Assembly (NCBI GenBank): GCA_030043235.1
Contig: JASHYF010000473.1
Coordinates: 1-5,298, forward strand
Direction: 5' to 3'
Origin: Solirubrobacteraceae bacterium
Lineage (GTDB): Bacteria; Actinomycetota; Thermoleophilia; Solirubrobacterales; Solirubrobacteraceae
DNA length: 5,298 nt
The position numbers and the translations under genes are program-made. The notes beneath the pieces are model-generated. The model saw nothing but the letters and a program-made list of their open reading frames with translations. It was not told the DNA's origin and made no database searches. This document shows positions 1-4,022 of this stretch, in pieces. Position 1 is the first letter of the stretch, and every line of letters begins with the position of its first letter.

Positions 1-989
1 GACTCGGAGACGACCAGGCCGAAGCCCTCGCGGATGGACTTCTGCACGACGACCTCCGAGAGGCGCTGGAGGGCGTTGACCTCGACGTTGCCGACGCCGG
101 TGAGGTTGGTGAAGATGTGGATGAGCGGGTCGCCGGCGGCTGCCTCGGAGACCTCGCGGTAGACCTCCCAGCCCTCGGGGTCGTCGAGCGCCATCGAGCC
201 GGCGAGCGCGAGCTGCAGCTCGCCGATCTCCTCGCGCACGAGCCGGTAGGCGTCGATCACGCCGAGCGGGTCCTTCCAGGGGTCGAAGCGCGACACCTGC
301 GTGACGAGCCGCGCGGGCAGCTGGACGCCGATCCAGTCGAGGATCTGGCTGGCGGTGGCGACGTCGAGGTCGATGTTCTTGGGGCTGAGCGGATCGATCG
401 CCGGCGCGATCACCTCCACGCGCCTGACCTCCAGCGCGGGCGGCACGAACTGGGGCATGGTGAAGACGGCCGCGTCGAAGCCCTCCAACAGGGGCGCGAG
501 GAAGCTCCACGCGTCGGGGTTCGGCTCGCTGGTGTCGATGTGGCAGCGCCACACCCAGCACGCGTCGCCCTTGCCGTGCGCGCTGAGCAGCCCCACGGGC
601 TGGGGGTCGTGGACGACGATGAAGTCGTAGCCGCCGTCGAGCGTCGCGGCGTTCTCCTGCACGCACTGTTGGTAGGTGGCGCGCTGCGCGTCGCTGAGGC
701 TTCGCGGCGCCCCCTGCAGCGCGTTGTGCAGGGTCTTGGTGGCGTGGAAGAAGTCCGGGTTGCCGCCGATGACCTTCCAGTCGACGTCCAGGCCGAGGTC
801 GCGCAGCAACGGCACGCACGAGCGCAGCAGCTCGGAGACGCCGCCGCCGTAGGGGGTGGCGTTGACCTGCAGGATGCGCGCGCCGCGCAGCGCGCTGGCG
901 TGCTCGCGCAGCTCCTGCAGGATCGGCTCGGGCACGATCCCGTCGTAGGACTCGAGCGACCAGCGCCCCACGGTCACCTTCTGCAGCAC
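1..989 (-). CDS. treT: Trehalose synthase (TreT-type) family-4 glycosyltransferase, C-terminus missing
   Basis: Translating the minus strand gives 329 uninterrupted residues running off the left edge. Seen: a glycine-rich acceptor-side loop TPYGGGVSELL (45-55), a VHDPQP segment, a donor-phosphate-type motif SRFDPWKDP with R234 and K239, and VNALQRLSEVVVQKS followed by REGFGLVVSE. In the last, E321 and E329 form the EX7E signature of GT4 enzymes, and the window ends just after E329. Family knowledge: TreT-like enzymes make trehalose in the cytoplasm from an NDP-glucose and glucose; some relatives are annotated as trehalose phosphorylase, so the exact reaction is not certain. About the last 80-100 residues should lie outside the window. 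I chose GTG at 989 because homologues begin close to the segment VTVGRWSLESY. In-frame GTGs at 1019, 1055 and 1070 are alternatives, and none has a convincing Shine-Dalgarno. It is divergent from the response regulator. No TANNNT element is obvious upstream. Confidence 0.88.
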   Translation of the reverse strand, partial: MLQKVTVGRWSLESYDGIVPEPILQELREHASALRGARILQVNATPYGGGVSELLRSCVPLLRDLGLDVDWKVIGGNPDFFHATKTLHNALQGAPRSLSDAQRATYQQCVQENAATLDGGYDFIVVHDPQPVGLLSAHGKGDACWVWRCHIDTSEPNPDAWSFLAPLLEGFDAAVFTMPQFVPPALEVRRVEVIAPAIDPLSPKNIDLDVATASQILDWIGVQLPARLVTQVSRFDPWKDPLGVIDAYRLVREEIGELQLALAGSMALDDPEGWEVYREVSEAAAGDPLIHIFTNLTGVGNVEVNALQRLSEVVVQKSIREGFGLVVSE

Positions 990-1122
990 CGCGGTACCGC
1001 GTGGAGCTCGCGATGGCACATGCGAGCAAGCATCGGGCGCAGCGGCGGCGCTCACATCCGGGCTTTTCACTGAGTCTCTCAGCGGAAGCGCCGCACGAGC
1101 ACGACTCGCGGGGCTCCACCCA

Positions 1123-1205
1123 GCGTCTGCGTCGCGGCCCCACGACCGCGCCCGCGCGGGGATGCGTCTGCGTCGCGGCCCCACGACCAGCGCGCGCGCC
1201 GGGAT
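1123..1205. repeat. Two-copy tandem repeat, period 41 bp
   Basis: A 25-base core is identical at 1123-1147 and 1164-1188. The following about 16 bases (GC-rich, ending in GGGAT or GGGA) are similar, with a one-base length difference. The copies are adjacent, so this looks like a tandem duplication. It lies about 100 bp upstream of the response regulator start. It could be a duplicated regulator site or simple replication slippage; the sequence does not decide. Confidence 0.85.
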
Positions 1206-1221
1206 GCGCGGCTGGCGCGCG
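1193..1221. repeat. GC-rich inverted repeat (8-bp stem, 13-nt loop)
   Basis: CGCGCGCC at 1193-1200 pairs with GGCGCGCG at 1214-1221. It sits between two divergent genes and has no T-tract, so it is not a plausible intrinsic terminator. It may be incidental, since alternating GC runs are common in this composition. Confidence 0.5.
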
Positions 1222-1270
1222 AGCGCGTCGGTTCCGTGCTTTTCCACATGCGATGCGGGCGTTTAACCGG

Positions 1271-1300
1271 TTGGCGCGTGGGGTGAGGGGCGCCTAGCGT
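1271..1300 (+). promoter_or_regulatory. Probable promoter for the response regulator, near-leaderless
   Basis: TAGCGT at 1295-1300 fits the actinobacterial -10 pattern TANNNT and ends 6 bases before the ATG at 1307, so transcription would start at or next to the start codon. TTGGCG at 1271-1276 is a weak -35 candidate with 18-bp spacing. No Shine-Dalgarno precedes the ATG, which agrees with a leaderless message. AACCGGTT (1265-1272) overlaps the -35 and could be an operator. Confidence 0.55.
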
Positions 1301-1306
1301 GAACGC

Positions 1307-2014
1307 ATGGCTGCGCACCTGCATCTGGCGTCCAGCGAAGCGGAGGCGTCCAGCGGATCGGACGACGGTTCGGGCCCGCAGGCGCAGGCGCCGATTCGCG
1401 TGGTGCTCGCCGAGGACCATGCGCTCATGCGACGCACCCTGCGAGAGCTGCTCGAGGCCGAGCCGAGCGTGGCTGTGGTGGCCGTGGCGAGGGACCTCGC
1501 CTCGGCGCTGAACGAGGTCGAGCGCCACCAGCCGGAGGTGCTCGTGCTCGACCTCAGCCTGCACGACGGTCCGTGCGCGGAGATGCTCGAGGCGCTGCAT
1601 ACGCGCGCGCCGGACACCGAGATCGTGGTGCTGACCACGGACGACAGCCCCGTGCGCTTGCACCGCGCGCTCAGCGGCGGCGTGCTCGGCTACGTGCTGA
1701 AGCAGCTCGCCGACAGCGAGCTGCTCGCGGCGGTGCGCGCGGCCGCGCGGGGCGCGGAGTATGTCAGCCCGCGCGTGGGCGAGGGCCTGGATGCCCTGTA
1801 CAGCTCGCTGACCGACGATCGCATCACGCCGCGCGAGGTGGAGGTGTTGAGGCTGATAGCGCTGGGGCACACGAGCGTGGAAATCGCGCGCATGCTGAGG
1901 CTGTCCCCGCGCACGGTGGAGACGCATCGCGCGCACATCCATCACAAGCTCGGCCTGGCCACCCGCGCGCAGCTCGTTCGCTATGCGCTGGGGCGCGGCC
2001 TGCTGAGGGCGTGA
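1307..2014 (+). CDS. NarL/FixJ-family response regulator (REC + LuxR-type HTH)
   Basis: The 235-residue product has a variable N-terminal tail (1-29), a receiver domain (about 30-145) and a LuxR-type helix-turn-helix (about 172-228). Receiver residues are present: acidic pair E36-D37, phosphoacceptor D82 in VLVLDLSL, T110/T111 after the beta-4 strand, and K132 in YVLKQL. The HTH has TPREVEVLRLIALG and the recognition segment SPRTVETHRAHIHHKLG. Family knowledge: such proteins are phosphorylated by a histidine kinase, dimerise and bind DNA. No kinase is adjacent, so it is an orphan within this window and its signal and targets are unknown. The ATG at 1307 is chosen because a TAGCGT -10 lies directly before it and the receiver begins soon after. 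The 29-residue Ser/Ala/Gly-rich tail is longer than usual for the family; its role is unknown. Confidence 0.93.
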   Translation: MAAHLHLASSEAEASSGSDDGSGPQAQAPIRVVLAEDHALMRRTLRELLEAEPSVAVVAVARDLASALNEVERHQPEVLVLDLSLHDGPCAEMLEALHTRAPDTEIVVLTTDDSPVRLHRALSGGVLGYVLKQLADSELLAAVRAAARGAEYVSPRVGEGLDALYSSLTDDRITPREVEVLRLIALGHTSVEIARMLRLSPRTVETHRAHIHHKLGLATRAQLVRYALGRGLLRA

Positions 2015-2041
2015 GCGCTGAGCGTTACGTAGTTCGCCGCA

Positions 2042-2081
2042 CGCCGACTGCGGAGTTCACCCCGCGCCGACTGCGGAACTC
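2042..2081. repeat. 13-bp direct repeat (period 23) with an embedded inverted repeat
   Basis: CGCCGACTGCGGA occurs at 2042-2054 and 2065-2077. GAGTTC (2053-2058) and GAACTC (2076-2081) are inverted complements, so the second copy can form a 6-bp stem with a 17-nt loop. It lies between the response regulator stop and the next TAGCGT element. It could be a tandem operator for the small zinc-protein gene or a weak termination structure; there is no T-tract. Confidence 0.6.
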
Positions 2082-2109
2082 TCGCGAGGGCGGCGGGGGC
2101 CGGCGCCTT

Positions 2110-2115
2110 TAGCGT
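2110..2115 (+). promoter_or_regulatory. Probable -10 element (TAGCGT) for the small zinc-protein gene
   Basis: This hexamer is identical to the one before the response regulator and sits in a similar local context (GGCGCC or GCGCCT, then TAGCGT). No good -35 is seen. Transcription would begin near 2120-2122, leaving a leader of about 88 nt before the ATG at 2210, or an essentially leaderless start if the in-frame GTG at 2120 is used. Confidence 0.4.
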
Positions 2116-2198
2116 GTGGGTGTTCGCCAGCGAGAGATATTCATCGAACGCTCGGGACCTCGCCGCCCGGGCCATCAGCGAAGGGCCGCACGCCGTGC

Positions 2199-2206
2199 AG
2201 GAGAGG
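2199..2206 (+). promoter_or_regulatory. Strong Shine-Dalgarno fixing the start at 2210
   Basis: AGGAGAGG lies 3-10 bases before the ATG at 2210, with the GGAG core 6 bases away. It is the clearest ribosome binding site in the window, where most other starts lack one. It is the main reason to prefer 2210 over the in-frame GTG codons at 2114 and 2120. Confidence 0.7.
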
Positions 2207-2209
2207 CCA

Positions 2210-2401
2210 ATGGAAGGGATGCCGAGATGTAGCCACTGCGGCGATGTGATCGGCGTGTACGAGCCGATCGTGGTGCTCGTCGACGGAGGCCCACACAGGA
2301 CCTCGAGAGCGCGCCTCGGCGGCGACGCGCGCCCGGCCGCGGAGTGCTACCACGACGATTGCTACGCACGGCTCCTGGGCGAGCGTCCGCTCCGGGACTG
2401 A
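2210..2401 (+). CDS. Small protein with probable treble-Cys/His zinc site, function unknown
   Basis: The 63-residue product has CSHCGD near the N-terminus (C7, C10) and ECYHDDC near the C-terminus (C46, H48, C51). The ligand spacing C-x2-C ... H-x2-C suggests one structural zinc. Between them is a short beta-type segment (GVYEPIVVLVDGG) and a basic Arg-containing loop. No known catalytic motif, signal peptide or membrane segment is seen. I recall similar small CxHCGD...YHxxCY proteins in actinobacterial genomes but cannot name a family or function. The start is set by a strong Shine-Dalgarno. An in-frame upstream GTG at 2120 would add 30 residues with less biased codons. It follows the response regulator on the same strand by 195 bp and appears to have its own promoter. 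Expression and role are unproven. Confidence 0.72.
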   Translation: MEGMPRCSHCGDVIGVYEPIVVLVDGGPHRTSRARLGGDARPAAECYHDDCYARLLGERPLRD

Positions 2402-2417
2402 CCGGTCAGGCGCTGAC
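2398..2417. repeat. Palindrome CTGACCGGTCAG overlapping the stop codon, plus a third CTGAC arm
   Basis: 2398-2409 is a perfect 12-bp palindrome that includes the TGA stop (2399-2401) of the zinc-protein gene. GTCAG (2405-2409) can alternatively pair with CTGAC (2413-2417) over a 3-nt loop. The two hairpins exclude each other. There is no T-tract, so an intrinsic terminator is doubtful; a protein-binding site is possible. Confidence 0.5.
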
Positions 2418-2456
2418 ACGCGGCCAGCGGCGTTTCCGGTGCCAGCACGCGGGTAG

Positions 2457-2633
2457 CTGCGCCACGAGTGGGTGGCCGCCGTGGCAGGCGACGAGCACGT
2501 GGCGGCCAGCGCCCGGCGCATCGCCTCCGAGGAGCGCGCGGCGGCCGCCCGGCTGCGCGACACCTTCGACGCGGTCGTGGAGGCGTCGCTCGACGAGCGG
2601 GCGGTCCCCCCGCGGCCTCACCGGCGCCGCGCG
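2457..2633 (+). pseudogene. Probable remnant of a ferritin-like (DUF892-type) protein, N-terminus lost
   Basis: In the frame that begins right after an in-frame TAG (2454-2456), the translation reads LRHEWVAAVAGDEHVAASAR and continues as an amphipathic helical stretch to about DAVVEASLDERAV (around 2613). Almost every codon ends in G or C, and the pattern of AGDE, then ARRI, EERAAA and a final DAVVEASL helix resembles the C-terminal helices of actinobacterial DUF892/YciE-like ferritin-fold proteins. This resemblance is from memory, not a search. There is no upstream coding sequence for the missing N-terminal two thirds, no Shine-Dalgarno, and the frame continues without a stop into the antisense of fdhD, so the natural C-terminal stop also seems lost. 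An alternative is a chance open frame in GC-rich intergenic DNA, or a short functional ORF from GTG 2472. Confidence 0.35.
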
Positions 2634-3446
2634 CTAGCCGATCCGCTGCTCGCCCGCATACACGTTCACGCGGCCGCGGCGCGTGAAGCCGCACAGCGTG
2701 AGGCCGCGCTCGCGCGCGAGCTCCACGGCGAGCGACGTGGGCGCGCCCACGCCGACGAGCACCGGCGCGCCCGCCACGAGCGCCTTCTGCACGAGCTCGA
2801 AGGACAGGCGCCCGCTCACGCACAGCAGACGCCCCGACAGGGGCATGCGCGCTTCGCGCAGCGCCCAGCCCACGACCTTGTCCATCGCGTTGTGGCGGCC
2901 CACGTCCTCGCGCACGCACAGCAGCTCGCCGCCCGCGTCGAACAGTCCCGTGGCGTGCAGGGCGCCGGTGCGCGCGAAGCCCGGCTGCACGAGCCGCTCG
3001 GGCAGGCGCGCGAGCAGCTCGCGCGCCACGCTCGGACCGGGCGCGAGCGCTGGGCAGTGGAGCGCCACCTCCTCGATCGCGCCCTTGCCGCACACGCCGC
3101 ACGAGGAGGTGGTGTAGAAGCGCCGCGCCGGCAGCTCGCGCGCCAGCGGCCCGCGGACCTCGATCGTGTTCGCGGCCAGGTCGTCCGTCAGCCCAGCCTC
3201 CCGCGGACCGTCGATCAGCCCCTCGCCGTAGAGGAACCCGAGCGCAAGCTCCTCCTCGTGCCCCGGCGTGCGCATCGTCACCGCCAGTGGCTCGCCGTCC
3301 ACGCGGATCTCCAGGGGCTCCTCCACCGCCACCGTGTCGCGCTCGCCGTCGCGCTCGAGCACCGTAACCGCCGCGCTCGCCCCAGGCGCGCATGAGAACG
3401 CGTGAGTCGCGTCGCCGCTGGTGGCTGTGGTGCGCTCCGCTGGCAT
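2634..3446 (-). CDS. fdhD: FdhD, sulfur carrier for formate dehydrogenase molybdenum cofactor
   Basis: The 270-residue product matches FdhD throughout. Seen: VEEPLEIRVDGEPL (41-54), MRTPGHEEELALGFLYGEGL (58-77), the cysteine motif TSSCGVCGKG with C116 and C119 (equivalent to C121/C124 of the E. coli protein), REDVGRHNAMDKVVG, CVSGRLSFELVQKAL and a final TLCGFTRRGRVNVYAGEQRIG-type end. Family knowledge: FdhD accepts sulfur from a cysteine desulfurase and passes it to the molybdenum (bis-MGD) cofactor before insertion into formate dehydrogenase; it acts in the cytoplasm. ATG at 3446 is chosen because it gives the normal family length and has GGGAG 9 bases upstream. The frame stays open upstream to 3968, but that part is antisense to the HTH-Mop gene. 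It is divergent from the molybdate operon, consistent with shared metal logic. No formate dehydrogenase gene is in view. Confidence 0.96.
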   Translation of the reverse strand: MPAERTTATSGDATHAFSCAPGASAAVTVLERDGERDTVAVEEPLEIRVDGEPLAVTMRTPGHEEELALGFLYGEGLIDGPREAGLTDDLAANTIEVRGPLARELPARRFYTTSSCGVCGKGAIEEVALHCPALAPGPSVARELLARLPERLVQPGFARTGALHATGLFDAGGELLCVREDVGRHNAMDKVVGWALREARMPLSGRLLCVSGRLSFELVQKALVAGAPVLVGVGAPTSLAVELARERGLTLCGFTRRGRVNVYAGEQRIG

Positions 3447-3463
3447 CGCCGTCCGCTCCCACA

Positions 3464-3469
3464 AACGTA
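3464..3469 (-). promoter_or_regulatory. Probable -10 element (TACGTT) for fdhD
   Basis: On the minus strand TACGTT fits TANNNT and lies 17 bases before the fdhD ATG, predicting a leader of roughly 10 nt containing the GGGAG ribosome site only marginally. No recognisable -35 is seen in the GC-rich DNA upstream. Confidence 0.4.
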
Positions 3470-3506
3470 GCGCCACCGCCGCGCCGGGCCACGGCCGTGC
3501 GGGGCC

Positions 3507-3584
3507 GCGACCGGTGCACGTCTCGGCGGATGCGGTAGGCGGATGCGGTAGGCGACCGGTGCACGTCTCGGCGGATGCGGTAGG
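3507..3584. repeat. 33-bp direct repeat (period 45) with a 13-bp unit present three times
   Basis: A 33-base sequence is identical at 3507-3539 and 3552-3584. Its last 13 bases, CGGATGCGGTAGG, occur a further time at 3540-3552, immediately after the first copy, so the order is long-short-long. Each long copy carries the overlapping palindromes ACCGGT and GTGCAC. The last copy runs into the predicted -10 of the HTH-Mop gene (TAGGGT). The array lies between the divergent fdhD and mod promoters, which makes it a good candidate operator for the adjacent regulator; this is inference. Confidence 0.9.
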
Positions 3585-3592
3585 GTATCCGC
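3571..3592 (+). promoter_or_regulatory. Probable near-leaderless mod operon promoter with an inverted repeat over the -10
   Basis: TAGGGT at 3581-3586 fits TANNNT and ends 13 bases before the ATG at 3600, predicting a start site near 3593 and a leader of about 7 nt. GCGGAT (3571-3576) and ATCCGC (3587-3592) are inverted complements flanking this -10, and GCCTAGGC (3591-3598) is a palindrome next to the start codon. A leader this short leaves no room for a molybdenum-cofactor riboswitch. Confidence 0.5.
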
Positions 3593-3599
3593 CTAGGCA

Positions 3600-4022
3600 A
3601 TGCCCAGGCAAAGCAAGGACCACGGCAAAGAGCCCGGCGACATGTCGCTGGGCGAGGCCGCCGGCGCGATCGGCGTGAGCGTCGACACGCTGCGGCGCTG
3701 GGCCAACACGGGCAAGCTCCACAGCTTCCGCGACGAGCTGGGTCGCCGGCGCGTCCCCGCCGCGGAGGTCACGCGCCTGTCGCGCAGTCCGCAGCGCCAC
3801 CGCACGCGCACGCCCAGCTCGGCCCGCAACCGCATGCCCGGCGTCGTTCGCTCCGTGGAGGTGGGCGGCGTGATGGCGCTCGTCGAGATCGAGGCCGGGC
3901 CGTTCCTGCTCACCGCCGCCATCACCCGCGACTCCGTGCAGGAGCTGGGCCTCGCGCCGGGCGTGCACGCCGCCGCGCGCGTGAAGGCCACCTCCGTGAT
4001 GATCGAGCGGGAGGCCGCATGA
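3600..4022 (+). CDS. HTH-Mop (TOBE) protein, probable molybdate/tungstate-sensing regulator
   Basis: The 140-residue product has two parts. Residues 15-60 are a MerR/excisionase-type helix-turn-helix: MSLGEAAGAIGVSVDTLRRW, then NTGKLHSFRDELGRRRVPAAEV. A basic Arg/Ser/Pro linker (61-75) follows. Residues 76-137 are a Mop/TOBE domain: RNRMPGVVRSVEVGGVMALVEIE, AITRDSVQELGLAPG, VKATSVMIE. Family knowledge: Mop domains bind molybdate or tungstate, usually between subunits of an oligomer. DNA-binding plus oxyanion-binding suggests a ModE-like role with a different HTH class and a single Mop domain; repression of its own operon is inferred. The start at 3600 is chosen over M15 (3642) because a -10 element lies just upstream. 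Its stop overlaps the next start as ATGA (4019-4022), so translation with modA is probably coupled. It could alternatively be mainly a molybdate-storage Molbindin. Confidence 0.87.
   Translation: MPRQSKDHGKEPGDMSLGEAAGAIGVSVDTLRRWANTGKLHSFRDELGRRRVPAAEVTRLSRSPQRHRTRTPSSARNRMPGVVRSVEVGGVMALVEIEAGPFLLTAAITRDSVQELGLAPGVHAAARVKATSVMIEREAA

Larger units (their letters stand above)
990..1306. other. Divergent intergenic region between treT and the response regulator
   Basis: I find no gene supported here on either strand: open frames exist but are arginine- and alanine-rich low-complexity translations typical of high-GC shadow frames. The stretch holds possible upstream in-frame starts for treT, a 12-bp perfect palindrome CGCGGTACCGCG at 990-1001 touching the chosen treT start, a small inverted repeat CTGAG-TCT-CTCAG at 1070-1082, a 41-bp tandem repeat (1123-1205), a GC-rich hairpin (1193-1221), the palindrome AACCGGTT at 1265-1272, and the regulator promoter. 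Confidence 0.7.

Noticed and set aside
117..1073. Long plus-strand open frame opposite treT
   Set aside because: Its translation is compositionally biased (Arg/Ala/Gly/Val/His) with no recognisable motif, while the minus strand encodes a clear GT4 enzyme with R234, K239 and EX7E.
1193..1221. Intrinsic terminator
   Set aside because: The hairpin lies between divergent promoters and has no T-tract on either side.
1079..1945. Minus-strand frame of 288 residues over the response regulator
   Set aside because: Arg/His/Ala-rich antisense shadow of a well-supported regulator gene; no domain seen.
2634..3395. Plus-strand continuation of the ferritin-like frame across fdhD
   Set aside because: Beyond about 2633 the translation becomes low-complexity Arg/His/Ala sequence antisense to fdhD, so only the first part was kept as a possible remnant.
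3507..3584. CRISPR array
   Set aside because: Only two full copies and one partial copy, the intervening sequence is 12 bp and itself repeat-derived, and no cas genes are present.
3587..3599. Molybdenum-cofactor riboswitch upstream of the mod operon
   Set aside because: The predicted leader is only about 7 nt, far too short for such an RNA, and I see no matching structure in 3447-3599.
3447..3968. N-terminal extension of fdhD
   Set aside because: The frame is open but would translate the intergenic repeats and the antisense of the HTH-Mop gene. The 270-residue form from 3446 already matches the usual FdhD length.
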